44,547 nt of DNA from Firmicutes bacterium TM09-10 (GCA_003481005.1 QUKC01000013.1:1-44547); one strand, 5' to 3'; counted from the stretch's first letter, positions 24,127 to 32,639 are shown. Notes: generated by a model not told the origin, from the sequence alone. Program-made: numbers and translations.

Positions 24127-25593
24127 ATGAAATGGTTACAGAAACTTGGTAAGGCTTTAATGCTTCCGGTAGCTTGCCTTCCCATTTGCGGTATCCTGAT
24201 GGGTATCGGTTATTTACTTTGTCCGTCCACCATGCAGGGTGGTGACGTAGTTGGCTTTGCTGAGACACTGGGATTTTTCCTGGTAAAAGCAGGCGCAGCT
24301 TTGATCGATAACATTGCGATCCTGTTCGTTATCGGTGTTGGTGTCGGCATGTCCGATAAAAATGACGGCACCGGCGGCCTGGCAGCTCTGGCTTCCTGGC
24401 TGATGATGACAACTCTGCTTTCCACAGGTGTGGTTACAACCATCATGCCTTCTATGGCAGAAAAAGAAAGCGCTATGCTGGCATTTGGAAAAATCGCGAA
24501 CCCTTTCATCGGTATTTTAGCCGGTGTGATCGGTTCTACCTGCTACAACAAGTTTAAGAGCACGAAGCTGCCTGACTGGCTGGCATTCTTCTCTGGCAAA
24601 CGTTGTGTAGCGATCATCGCAGGCGTTATTTCCATCGTTGTTTCTGCAGTGCTGCTGTTTGTATGGCCTCTGATCTTCGGTGGTCTGGTAGCTCTTGGTG
24701 AGGGCATTGTAGGCCTTGACGCTGTAGGCGCAGGTATCTACGCATTCTTAAACCGTCTGCTGATCCCTGTTGGTCTGCATCATGCATTGAACAACGTATT
24801 CTGGTTTGACACCATCGGCCTTGGCGATCTGTCCCACTTCTGGGCAGGTGAGACCAGCGCAGACGTAAGCTGGAGCCTTGGTATGTACATGTCCGGTTTC
24901 TTCCCTTGTATGATGTTTGGTGTTCCCGGTGCAGCGCTGGCTATGATCCAGACTGCAAAGAGCACGAAGAAGAAAATTGCAATCGGTCTGGTTGGTTCCG
25001 CAGCTCTGTGTGCATTCATCTGCGGCGTTACCGAGCCTTTTGAATTCGCATTCATGTTCCTTGCACCCGGTCTGTATGTTGTATACGCTCTGCTGTACGG
25101 CATCTTCACCGTAATCACTGTTTTAGTTGGCTTCCGTGCAGGCTTCTCCTTCTCCGCAGGCGCAACAGACCTTCTGTTCTCTGCATCCCTGCCGGCAGCA
25201 GCAAATACCTGGATGATCATTCCTCTGGGCATTGCAGCATTCGTTGTATTCTATCTGGTATTCCGTTTCGCGATCGTGAAGTTTGATCTGAAGACTCCCG
25301 GCCGTGAGGATGATGATACAGAAGCTGAAAAGCAGGTTGTTCTGGCAAATAACGACTACACCAAGGTTGGTGAGATCGTGCTGGAAGGTATCGGCGGCAA
25401 GGATAACGTTGTCAGCCTGGATAACTGCATTACCAGACTTCGTTTCGAAATCAAGGATTACACCAAGGTTGACGAGAAGAAGATCAAATCTGCAGGCGTT
25501 GCAGGCGTTATCCGCCCCAACAAGAACAATGTTCAGGTTATCGTCGGAACCAAGGTTCAGTTTGTAGCAGACGAAATCCAGAAGATGCTGTAA
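24127..25593 (+). CDS. nagE: PTS IICB component, N-acetylglucosamine (glucose family)
   Basis: The membrane permease and phosphotransferase for GlcNAc, 488 residues. The IIC part (1 to about 390) has about ten helices, with GLHHALNNVFWFD (about 217-229) and GVTEPFEF (about 301-308), which carry substrate-site residues of the family. The C-terminal IIB domain has phospho-Cys434 in DNCITRLRF. There is no IIA domain; the free IIA at 21490 supplies it. Glucose and GlcNAc permeases are hard to separate by motif. The nearby nagB and nagA decide for GlcNAc. The 130 nt before it hold three small hairpins and a strong GGGGG ribosome binding site. Confidence 0.9.
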   Translation: MKWLQKLGKALMLPVACLPICGILMGIGYLLCPSTMQGGDVVGFAETLGFFLVKAGAALIDNIAILFVIGVGVGMSDKNDGTGGLAALASWLMMTTLLSTGVVTTIMPSMAEKESAMLAFGKIANPFIGILAGVIGSTCYNKFKSTKLPDWLAFFSGKRCVAIIAGVISIVVSAVLLFVWPLIFGGLVALGEGIVGLDAVGAGIYAFLNRLLIPVGLHHALNNVFWFDTIGLGDLSHFWAGETSADVSWSLGMYMSGFFPCMMFGVPGAALAMIQTAKSTKKKIAIGLVGSAALCAFICGVTEPFEFAFMFLAPGLYVVYALLYGIFTVITVLVGFRAGFSFSAGATDLLFSASLPAAANTWMIIPLGIAAFVVFYLVFRFAIVKFDLKTPGREDDDTEAEKQVVLANNDYTKVGEIVLEGIGGKDNVVSLDNCITRLRFEIKDYTKVDEKKIKSAGVAGVIRPNKNNVQVIVGTKVQFVADEIQKML

Positions 25594-25751
25594 AACATTT
25601 TTACAGTACAGGAATTATCGTTTACATTCTTATCGAAGGGAAAAGCCCTCCATTCGATAGATACAGGAAATTAAATATTGACAGTGCCCTGCGGCACGAA
25701 AAACCTGGCACATCGGAGGCTCCTCGCAAGAGGGGCTTCCGATTCTTTTTC
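25594..25751 (+). terminator. Terminator region after the IICB gene
   Basis: The main element is a 9-bp stem plus inner stem (ATCGGAGGC..GCTTCCGAT, with CCTC-GCAA-GAGG inside, 25712-25743) followed by TCTTTTTC. Two smaller hairpins precede it: TATCGAA/TTCGATA (about 25631-25664) and GTGCC/GGCAC (25684-25697). It should end the PTS transcript or leave limited read-through to nagBA. Confidence 0.85.
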
Positions 25752-25892
25752 AAAACAGCGGAATGTTTGTAAAGCGTACCTTCTGGTGTTTTACAGTCGC
25801 AGGATCTGCACATTTGGTTTTCCGACACAGCCCAGGCGCGTGTGAACTGTAATCTTATGAGTAAACTTGGGACAATTATTTTTTTAAAACAA

Positions 25893-25950
25893 TTGAGAAA
25901 AAAGTCGGGATGTATTAGAATGAATAGAGTAGCCGGAGAGGTTCCGGCAC
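25893..25950 (+). promoter_or_regulatory. nagB-nagA promoter and leader hairpin
   Basis: TTGAGA (25893-25898), a 17-nt spacer and TAGAAT (25916-25921) lie 63 nt upstream of nagB. A GCCGGA/TCCGGC hairpin follows in the leader at about 25933-25949. No RAT copy was found here, so nagBA may be controlled differently from the PTS genes. The stretch 25752-25892 shows nothing else I can name. Confidence 0.7.
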
Positions 25951-25984
25951 AAAATATATTATCAGAAACGGGAGAATAAGCGAT

Positions 25985-26710
25985 ATGAGAATTATCAAAA
26001 CCAAAGATTATAACGATATGAGCAGAAAAGCTGCAAACTATATTGGTGCACTGATCATCAACAAGCCTGACTGCGTACTGGGTCTGGCAACCGGTTCCAC
26101 ACCGATCGGCACTTACAAAAATCTGGTAGCTGGCTATGAAAATGGCGACTACGATTTCTCCAACGTAAGAAGCGTAAACCTGGATGAGTACAAGGGCCTG
26201 CCCAAGGAGAACGAGCAGAGCTACTATTACTTCATGCATGACAATCTGTTCTCTCATGTAAATATTGATCCTGCAAACACCCATCTGCCGGACGGCACAG
26301 AGCCTGACAGCCAGAAAGCCTGTGAGGAATACAATAAAGTGATCGCATCCATGGGCGGTGTTGATCTTCAGCTGCTGGGTCTTGGACATGATGGACATAT
26401 TGGATTCAACGAGCCTAACGATGAGTTCGACAAAGAGACTCACTGCGTAGATTTAACAGAGATGACCATCGAAGCAAACAAGCGTTTCTTCAATTCCATC
26501 GACGAAGTTCCGCGTCAGGCTTACACCATGGGTATCGCTACGATCATGCGTGCAAAATGCGTTCTGATGGTTGTCAGTGGCAAAGATAAAGCAGAGATTT
26601 TAAAGAAATCCTTCTTCGGACCGATCACACCTCAGGTTCCGGCTTCTATTCTGCAGCTGCATCCGAACTTTGTTCTGATCGCAGATGAGGACGCTCTGTC
26701 CGCACTTTAA
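25985..26710 (+). CDS. nagB: Glucosamine-6-phosphate deaminase
   Basis: Converts glucosamine-6-phosphate to fructose-6-phosphate and ammonia, feeding GlcNAc into glycolysis. The 241-residue length is the short Firmicute type without the allosteric C-terminal part of the E. coli enzyme. Signatures are the phosphate loop LATGSTPIGTY (34-44), the base Asp67 in NLDEY and the ring-opening histidine region LGLGHDGHIGFNEP (about 136-149). GGGAG lies 9 nt before the ATG. It is followed by nagA after a strong intercistronic hairpin. Confidence 0.97.
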   Translation: MRIIKTKDYNDMSRKAANYIGALIINKPDCVLGLATGSTPIGTYKNLVAGYENGDYDFSNVRSVNLDEYKGLPKENEQSYYYFMHDNLFSHVNIDPANTHLPDGTEPDSQKACEEYNKVIASMGGVDLQLLGLGHDGHIGFNEPNDEFDKETHCVDLTEMTIEANKRFFNSIDEVPRQAYTMGIATIMRAKCVLMVVSGKDKAEILKKSFFGPITPQVPASILQLHPNFVLIADEDALSAL

Positions 26711-26748
26711 TGCATTCTGTTGTTGAAAATGATAACAGGGTCAAAAAT

Positions 26749-26787
26749 CAGAAAGCCGATGCAGGGTTGCCTGCAGGAGGCTTTCTG
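26749..26787 (+). other. Intercistronic hairpin between nagB and nagA
   Basis: CAGAAAGCC (26749-26757) pairs perfectly with GGCTTTCTG (26779-26787), with an inner GCAGG/CCTGC stem. It is followed by AACGTTTG and not a T tract. It fits partial termination or protection of the nagB message, giving more nagB than nagA. Confidence 0.7.
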
Positions 26788-26822
26788 AACGTTTGATCTG
26801 CCAAAGAAGGAGGCAGGAGACC

Positions 26823-27962
26823 ATGGTTTTACAGAGCAGAAGAGTTTGGCTGGCAGGACAGTTTGTTCCCGCTCAGCTGGAAGTAGCCGATGGAAAAATC
26901 GTAAACGTATATCCTTTTGAGACAAAGACTGCAGATGTGGATTACGGCAATAAGCGGATTGTTCCCGGTTTTATTGACGTGCATACGCATGGTGCTTATG
27001 GATTCGATACCAACGACGGCGAGCCGGAAGGCCTGCGCGACTGGATGAGACGGATTCCGGAAGAAGGCGTTACCTCGATTCTTCCGACAACCGTAACGCA
27101 GATGCCGGAGGTTCTGACCAAAGCGGTTGCAAATGTCGCAAAGGTTGTGGAAGAAGGCTACGAGGGTGCAGAGATTCTGGGGATCCATTTCGAAGGGCCT
27201 TATCTGGATATGGAATACAAGGGTGCACAGCCCCCGGAAGCGATTGCAAAACCGACCGTAGAACAGTTTGAAATGTATCAGGAAGCCGCACATGGCATGA
27301 TCAAATACATCACAATGGCTCCTGAGCACGATCCGGAATTTGCGTTGACGAAATACTGCAGCCAGAACGGTGTAGTAGTCAGCATGGGACATTCCAGCGC
27401 GTCGTATGAGCAGGCGCTGATGGGAATCGCCAATGGCGCGATGAGCATGACACATGTATACAACGGCATGACGCCTTATCATCACAGAAAGCCCGGATTG
27501 GTCGGAACCGCGCTGCGCGTACGCGATATTTACGGCGAGATCATCTGTGACGGCTGTCACTCCCATCTGGCTGCACTGAATAACTTCTTCACCGCGAAAG
27601 GAAGAGATTATTCCATTATGATTAGTGATTCCCTGCGAGCAAAGCACTGCCCGCCCGGCGGCAATTATGAGCTTGGTGGTCATCCGATTGAAATCGGAGA
27701 GGATGGTCTGGCAAGATTAAAAGGAACCGATACGATCGCCGGAAGTACCTTAAATATCAACAAGGGTCTGCGGATTCTTGTGGAAGAGGCGATGGTTCCC
27801 TTCGATGCAGCTTTAAATTCCTGCACGATCAACCCTGCCCGTGTTCTTCGGGTAGATGACCGGAAGGGTAAATTAACTGTCGGCTACGATGCGGATATCG
27901 TTGTTCTGGAAGACGATTATGCGGTTGCGCAGACCTATTGTAAAGGAATTGCAATGTTATAA
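26823..27962 (+). CDS. nagA: N-acetylglucosamine-6-phosphate deacetylase
   Basis: Removes acetate from GlcNAc-6-P to give the NagB substrate. It is a 379-residue amidohydrolase-fold enzyme. PGFIDVHTHG (about 51-60), the metal Glu in HFEGPYLD (about 129), GHSSASYEQA and the His of MTHVYNGM, then SDSLRAKHCPPG carrying the catalytic Asp and ending with AGSTLNINKGL, are all present in family order. The ATG at 26823 is preceded by AAGGAGG and AGGAGA; a longer frame from 26793 starts in the leader. It ends just before the operon terminator. Confidence 0.96.
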   Translation: MVLQSRRVWLAGQFVPAQLEVADGKIVNVYPFETKTADVDYGNKRIVPGFIDVHTHGAYGFDTNDGEPEGLRDWMRRIPEEGVTSILPTTVTQMPEVLTKAVANVAKVVEEGYEGAEILGIHFEGPYLDMEYKGAQPPEAIAKPTVEQFEMYQEAAHGMIKYITMAPEHDPEFALTKYCSQNGVVVSMGHSSASYEQALMGIANGAMSMTHVYNGMTPYHHRKPGLVGTALRVRDIYGEIICDGCHSHLAALNNFFTAKGRDYSIMISDSLRAKHCPPGGNYELGGHPIEIGEDGLARLKGTDTIAGSTLNINKGLRILVEEAMVPFDAALNSCTINPARVLRVDDRKGKLTVGYDADIVVLEDDYAVAQTYCKGIAML

Positions 27963-27980
27963 AAAATATGAGATACTAAT

Positions 27981-28019
27981 GGGGCATTTTAGGCACAGCC
28001 TGGGATGCCCCTGATGTTT
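27981..28019 (+). terminator. Probable terminator of nagBA
   Basis: GGGGCAT (27981-27987) pairs with ATGCCCC (28005-28011), with an inner AGGC-ACA-GCCT stem, followed by a modest TGATGTTTT tail. It lies 18 nt after the nagA stop and upstream of the next gene's ribosome binding site. Confidence 0.6.
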
Positions 28020-28040
28020 TATGAAAGGAGACTCTGGGAT

Positions 28041-28370
28041 ATGACAGATCTGGACTGCAAACAGACCGAAAAGCTGATTCCTCAGTTTTTGAAGGACGAA
28101 CTGGATAACCGCACGGAAAAGAAATTTTTAAATCATGTGGATGGATGCAGTTCCTGCCTTGAGGAGCTGAGCATACAGTTTCTGGTGACAACCGGGATGC
28201 AGCGTCTGGAAAACGGCGATACGTTCGATTTAAACAGAGAGCTGCGCATGCGGATTGACACCGAGAAGCGACATCTGCATATCCTGAGTTCCTTACAGCA
28301 TGGGCTGTATGCGACAGAAGCGATGGCGATTCTGGCGGCGACTATGATTTTGACGATGGTGGTATTATAA
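28041..28370 (+). CDS. Zinc-finger (zf-HC2-like) small membrane-anchored protein
   Basis: A 109-residue protein with the anti-sigma-type zinc motif: Cys6, then His32-x3-Cys36-x2-Cys39 (NHVDGCSSCLEEL). A linker and one C-terminal hydrophobic segment follow (ATEAMAILAATMILTMVVL, about 91-109) that could anchor it with the zinc finger inside. Anti-sigma factors of this class normally sit beside an ECF sigma gene, and none is present here, so its partner is unknown. AAAGGAG lies 11 nt before the ATG at 28041. The stop codon directly abuts the polA ATG, implying translational coupling. Confidence 0.8.
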   Translation: MTDLDCKQTEKLIPQFLKDELDNRTEKKFLNHVDGCSSCLEELSIQFLVTTGMQRLENGDTFDLNRELRMRIDTEKRHLHILSSLQHGLYATEAMAILAATMILTMVVL

Positions 28371-31058
28371 ATGAGTGAAAAACTGGTTTTAATTGACGGA
28401 CACAGCATTTTGAACCGCGCCTTCTATGGCGTGCCGGATTTATCCAATTCCGAGGGGCTTCACACGAATGCGATCTATGGCTTTTTAAATATTTTATTCA
28501 AGCTTCTGGAGGAAGAGAAGCCGGAATATTTGACGGTCGCGTTCGACGTGAAAGCGCCGACGTTCCGGCACGAGATGTACCCGGAATATAAAGGGACGAG
28601 AAAGCCGATGCCGCAGGAGCTGCACGAGCAGGTTCCTGTGATGAAGCAGGTGCTGCATGCCATGGGAATCCGGACGATGGAGCAGCCCGGACTGGAAGCG
28701 GACGATATTTTGGGGACGCTTGCAAAGCGCGCGGAAAAAGAGGGGATGGATGTATCCCTGGTTTCCGGGGACAGGGATCTTTTACAGATCGCGAGTGACA
28801 AAATTAAAATCAGAATTCCGAAAACCAAGGGCGCGCGGACAGAGGTCGAGGATTATTATGCAGCAGACGTCGAAGCAAAGTACGGCGTGACGCCTGCCGG
28901 CTTTATCGAATTAAAAGCGCTGATGGGCGATACGGCGGACAATATCCCCGGCGTGCCCAAGGTCGGTGAAAAGACGGCTTCCGAGCTGTTAAAGCAGTTT
29001 CAAACGCTGGACAATTTGTATGCGCATGTCGAAGAAGTGACAAAAAAAGCGGTACGAGAATCGCTGATCGCCAATAAAGATCTGGCATATCTGAGTCTCG
29101 ATCTTGCGACGATCCGCATCGACAGTCCTGTGGTGCTTGACTGGAATGAAGCGCGGCTGGGAGAGCTGTATACAGAGGATGCGTATCAGCTGTTCCGGAA
29201 GTTGGAATTTAAAAATCTGCTTGGACGATTCGAGCAGAAAGAGACGAAGCAGGATAGCTTGACGGCAAAAATTCATGTGACGAGCGATTTGGCAGAGGCA
29301 CAGGAGATTTTCGAGGCAGTCAAAAAAGCGGGACACTGTGGCTTTGCAGTGTTATCCGATCAGAAAAAGTGCAGAAAAATAGAAGAAACCGAGTTTTGCG
29401 GACTGGCGCTGTGCTGGGGCGAAGAAAAGATCGCAGTGCTTCCGGCGGAGGGCTTTTTGACCGCGCAGTGGCTTTGCAGTCAGCTTTCCGATCTGTATCT
29501 GGCGGGCATAGACCTTTCTACGTTTGAAATCAAAAAAGCGTATCCGGCGCTTTTGTCCAATGGAGAAAAAGACCAGGACAGCTGCGGTACAAAGACGCTG
29601 TTCGATGTTTTGATTGCCGCGTATCTGTTAAATCCGCTCAAAAACGATTATGAGCCGGAGGACATTGCAAAGGAGCAGCTCGATCGCATGATCCGCACGA
29701 GAAAGCAGCTGTTTGAAAAGCTTTCTTTAAAGGAAGCATATGCGCAGAGGCCGGAAGAATTTTATGAATATGCCGGAACACTGGCGTATGTGTGCTATGC
29801 GGCTGTGCCGGTGCTTTCCCAAAAACTGGAAGAAGCCGGGATGCAGAAGCTGTTTGACGAAATTGAGATGCCGGTATCCCGTGTGCTTTATGAGATGGAA
29901 AAAGAGGGCGTGCTGGTACGCAGACAGGAGCTGCAGGCATACGGTGATGCGCTGGTGGACCGGATTAACGAGTTGGAAACAAAAATCCACGAAGCGGCAG
30001 GCTGTGAATTTAATATCAATTCGCCGAAGCAGCTGGGAGAGATTTTGTTTGAAAAGATGGGCTTAAAGGGCGGAAAGAAAACCAAAACCGGATATTCGAC
30101 CGCTGCAGACATTCTGGAAAAGCTCGCAGCAGACAATCCGATTGTTGCGGATATCCTGGAATATCGGGGACTGACGAAATTAAAATCGACCTATGCGGAC
30201 GGTCTGGCGGATTATATCGAGGAGGACGGCAGAATCCATACGTCCTTCAATCAGACGATCACGGCGACCGGACGGATTTCTTCAACGGAACCGAATCTGC
30301 AGAACATTCCGATGCGTACAGAGCTGGGACGGCTGATCCGCAAGGTATTTGTGCCAAAGGACAACTACCTGTTTACGGACGCGGACTATTCCCAGATCGA
30401 GCTTCGTGTGCTCGCGCATATTTCCGGAGACGAGCAGCTGATCGAGGCGTACAAAAGTGACGCGGACATCCATCGGATTACGGCATCCAAGGTGTTCCAT
30501 ACGCCGTTTGAGGAAGTCACGGACTTACAGCGGCGCAATGCAAAGGCGGTCAATTTCGGTATCGTTTACGGCATCAGCTCCTTTGGCTTGAGTCAGGATC
30601 TGAGCATCACGCGGAAAGAGGCAGCAACCTATATCGAGCAGTATTTTGCAACCTATCCGCAGGTCAAGACATTTCTGGACAAACAGGTGGAGGATGCGAA
30701 GCAAAACGGTTATGTGACGACGCTCTACGGGCGCAGACGTCCGATTCCGGAGCTGAAATCCAGCAATTTTATGCAGCGTTCCTTTGGCGAGCGCGTGGCG
30801 ATGAATTCTCCGATTCAGGGTACGGCGGCAGATATCATGAAGCTTGCGATGATCCATGTCTGGGAAGAGCTGCATCGCAGGAAATTGAATTCCAGGCTCA
30901 GTCTGCAGATTCACGACGAGCTGCTGATCGAGACCGATCGTGCGGAAGCTACGGAGGTTGCAGAGCTTTTAAAGGATAAGATGAAGCATGCGGCAGAGCT
31001 TTCCGTTTCGCTGGAGGTGGATCTGCACACCGGCGAAAACTGGTATGACGCGAAATAG
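28371..31058 (+). CDS. polA: DNA polymerase I
   Basis: Repair and Okazaki-fragment maturation polymerase, 895 residues. It has a 5' nuclease domain (1 to about 290, with LIDGHSILNRAFYG, EADDILGTLA, VSGDRDLLQ and GDTADNIPG), a 3'-5' exonuclease-like domain (about 300-490), and the polymerase domain. The polymerase motifs are A DADYSQIELRVLAH, B RRNAKAVNFGIVYG and C QIHDELLIE. The exonuclease-like domain lacks the DxE metal ligands (FAVLSDQKKC where E. coli has a D-x-E strand), so proofreading is probably absent, as in Bacillus and Taq enzymes. No strong ribosome binding site precedes it, which fits coupling to the upstream gene. Its TAG stop lies in a family C repeat. Confidence 0.97.
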   Translation: MSEKLVLIDGHSILNRAFYGVPDLSNSEGLHTNAIYGFLNILFKLLEEEKPEYLTVAFDVKAPTFRHEMYPEYKGTRKPMPQELHEQVPVMKQVLHAMGIRTMEQPGLEADDILGTLAKRAEKEGMDVSLVSGDRDLLQIASDKIKIRIPKTKGARTEVEDYYAADVEAKYGVTPAGFIELKALMGDTADNIPGVPKVGEKTASELLKQFQTLDNLYAHVEEVTKKAVRESLIANKDLAYLSLDLATIRIDSPVVLDWNEARLGELYTEDAYQLFRKLEFKNLLGRFEQKETKQDSLTAKIHVTSDLAEAQEIFEAVKKAGHCGFAVLSDQKKCRKIEETEFCGLALCWGEEKIAVLPAEGFLTAQWLCSQLSDLYLAGIDLSTFEIKKAYPALLSNGEKDQDSCGTKTLFDVLIAAYLLNPLKNDYEPEDIAKEQLDRMIRTRKQLFEKLSLKEAYAQRPEEFYEYAGTLAYVCYAAVPVLSQKLEEAGMQKLFDEIEMPVSRVLYEMEKEGVLVRRQELQAYGDALVDRINELETKIHEAAGCEFNINSPKQLGEILFEKMGLKGGKKTKTGYSTAADILEKLAADNPIVADILEYRGLTKLKSTYADGLADYIEEDGRIHTSFNQTITATGRISSTEPNLQNIPMRTELGRLIRKVFVPKDNYLFTDADYSQIELRVLAHISGDEQLIEAYKSDADIHRITASKVFHTPFEEVTDLQRRNAKAVNFGIVYGISSFGLSQDLSITRKEAATYIEQYFATYPQVKTFLDKQVEDAKQNGYVTTLYGRRRPIPELKSSNFMQRSFGERVAMNSPIQGTAADIMKLAMIHVWEELHRRKLNSRLSLQIHDELLIETDRAEATEVAELLKDKMKHAAELSVSLEVDLHTGENWYDAK

Positions 31059-31101
31059 TAGAATGCACGCTCTGCGAGCATTCTATTGTCATGAATAAAA
31101 G
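31055..31101 (+). repeat. Dispersed palindromic repeat family C, copy 2
   Basis: TAGAATGC (31059-31066) pairs with GCATTCTA around ACGCTCTGCGA, and the tail is ATTGTCATGAATAAAA. The left arm overlaps the polA stop (TAG at 31056-31058, followed at once by another TAG). The tail runs into the AAAAGGAA that serves coaE as ribosome binding site. Confidence 0.88.
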
Positions 31102-31111
31102 GAACGAAATG

Positions 31112-31717
31112 ATGAAAACAATAGGAATTACCGGCGGGGTTGGTGCCGGAAAATCGAAGATTTTAGCATATATTCAGACACACTGCAACTGCCGGATTTT
31201 GCTGGCGGATGAAGCAGCGCGTAAGGTTCGCGAGCCGGGAAATCCCTGCTACAACGCCCTCGTCCGGCTTCTGGGAACAGACACGCTGGAAGAGGACGGT
31301 CAGATCAACCGGCAGAAAATGGCGGCGAAAATTTTTGCAGACCATAAGCTGCTGGAAGCGATCAATGCGGTCATCCATCCGGCGGTCAAAGCCTATATTT
31401 TGCAGGAGATCGAAGCCGAACGCGAAGCTGGAAAAATCGACGCCTTTTTTGTGGAAGCGGCGCTCCTGATTGAGGAAGGCTATGGCGAGCTGCTGGATGA
31501 GCTATGGTACATTTTTGCACAAAAAGAAGTACGCAGGAAGCGGCTGATGCAGGATCGTGGATATTCCGAAGAAAAGGTAGAACAGATTTTTGCGAGTCAG
31601 CTTTCGGAAGAAGAATTTCGATGTCACTGTAAAGTGGTGATTGACAATAGTGCCGACCTGGGGGATACTTACAGACAGATAGACGAAAGATTAAAGGAAG
31701 CAGGGCTGAGCAGATGA
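31112..31717 (+). CDS. coaE: Dephospho-CoA kinase
   Basis: The final step of coenzyme A synthesis, phosphorylating the 3'-OH of dephospho-CoA. It is a P-loop kinase of about 201 residues. TIGITGGVGAGKSKIL carries Walker A near residues 3-18; LLADEAAR follows with the catalytic Asp, then HPAVKAYI, EAALLIEEGY and the lid DRGYSEEKVEQIFASQ. ATGs at 31109 and 31112 both fit the AAGGA upstream, while 31091 lies inside the repeat. It sits between polA and yycJ and overlaps yycJ by 4 nt. A polA-coaE order is common in Firmicutes. Confidence 0.95.
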   Translation: MKTIGITGGVGAGKSKILAYIQTHCNCRILLADEAARKVREPGNPCYNALVRLLGTDTLEEDGQINRQKMAAKIFADHKLLEAINAVIHPAVKAYILQEIEAEREAGKIDAFFVEAALLIEEGYGELLDELWYIFAQKEVRRKRLMQDRGYSEEKVEQIFASQLSEEEFRCHCKVVIDNSADLGDTYRQIDERLKEAGLSR

Positions 31718-32511
31718 GATTATGCAGTATTGCCAGCGGAAGCAGCGGAAACTGTATTTATGCGGGAACGGATACGACCCATGTGCTGGTGGATGCAGGC
31801 ATCAGCGGCAAGCGCGTGGAAAACGGCTTGAACGATATTGGTTTGACAGGACGGGATATTGATGCGATTTTGATCACTCATGAACATATTGACCATATCG
31901 CCGGACTTGGTGTTTTAAGCAGACGGTATGGAATTCCGATTTATACGACGGAAAAGACTGCGGACGCGATTCAGGAAACGAAGAGTGTGGGAAAGATCCC
32001 GGAAGAGCTTTTTCATCCCATTTGTGCAGAGGAAGCGTTTACAATTAAGGATCTGACGGTAAATCCGATGCGTATTTCTCACGATGCCGCAGATCCGGTG
32101 GGCTATCGTTTTTCTTATGGCAGCAGCCATGCTGCTGTGTGTACGGACCTTGGTACTTATAATGACTACACCGTGGAATGCTTAAAGGGGATGGATGTCC
32201 TTTTACTGGAGGCAAATCACGATGTAAATATGCTGCAGGTGGGGAGCTATCCCTATTATCTCAAGCAGCGGATACTCGGAAACCGCGGGCACCTTTCGAA
32301 TGAAAATTCGGGCAGACTGCTAAGCAGGGTGCTGCATGATAACCTGAAAAAAGTGATCCTGGGACATCTGAGTCAGGAAAACAACCTGCCGGAGCTTGCA
32401 TATGAGACCGTGCGGATGGAAATTGACCTGGCGGATAATCCGTATCATGGGGGTGATTTCCCGATTCAGGTGGCGAAGCGCAATGAGGTTTCGGAGATGA
32501 TCTGTTTTTAA
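31714..32511 (+). CDS. MBL-fold metallo-hydrolase, YycJ/WalJ type
   Basis: A 265-residue metallo-beta-lactamase-fold protein related to YycJ (WalJ/VicX), a proposed 5'-3' exonuclease linked to DNA repair and, in other Firmicutes, to the WalRK locus. SIASGSSGNCIY (5-16) and the metal motif THEHIDHIAG (about 50-59) are canonical. Further ligands are the His in ISHDAADPVGY, the Asp in VCTDLGTY and a terminal GHLSQENN. There is no walRK here; it is paired with coaE through an ATGA overlap. Nuclease activity is inferred from the family. Confidence 0.88.
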   Translation: MRLCSIASGSSGNCIYAGTDTTHVLVDAGISGKRVENGLNDIGLTGRDIDAILITHEHIDHIAGLGVLSRRYGIPIYTTEKTADAIQETKSVGKIPEELFHPICAEEAFTIKDLTVNPMRISHDAADPVGYRFSYGSSHAAVCTDLGTYNDYTVECLKGMDVLLLEANHDVNMLQVGSYPYYLKQRILGNRGHLSNENSGRLLSRVLHDNLKKVILGHLSQENNLPELAYETVRMEIDLADNPYHGGDFPIQVAKRNEVSEMICF

Positions 32512-32537
32512 AAAAATGAGGAACTGTGAGAGGAGAA

Positions 32538-32639
32538 AGATTGAAAAATAAAATTTTTCAATCGCGGGATTTGTGTCTGCGCGCACTTGACACAAACTTG
32601 ACATGCGCAAAAAGCGTGCGCGGAAAAGAGGAGAAAAGC
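32538..32639 (+). repeat. Dispersed repeat family B, copy 1 (ends at a start codon)
   Basis: 102 nt matching 43712-43813 with about a dozen differences. It opens with a perfect hairpin, GATTGAAAAAT-AAA-ATTTTTCAATC. It continues with GTGTC..GACAC and GCGCAC..GTGCGC pairings, and ends with GAGGAGAAAAGC, which is the ribosome binding site of the next gene. The pair C32580-G32622 here is T43754-A43797 in the other copy. Similarity stops at the ATG. Confidence 0.88.

Noticed and set aside
25622..26443. 273-residue minus-strand open frame
   Set aside because: It covers the terminator, the nagB promoter and the antisense of nagB. It has no domain and no ribosome binding site.
28371..31058. Active proofreading exonuclease in PolA
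   Set aside because: The domain is present but the D-x-E metal-ligand strand is not; the enzyme resembles the Bacillus and Taq types.
32587..32592. TTGACA inside repeat B read as a -35 promoter box
   Set aside because: No -10 hexamer lies at the right distance in either copy, and the motif falls inside paired structure.
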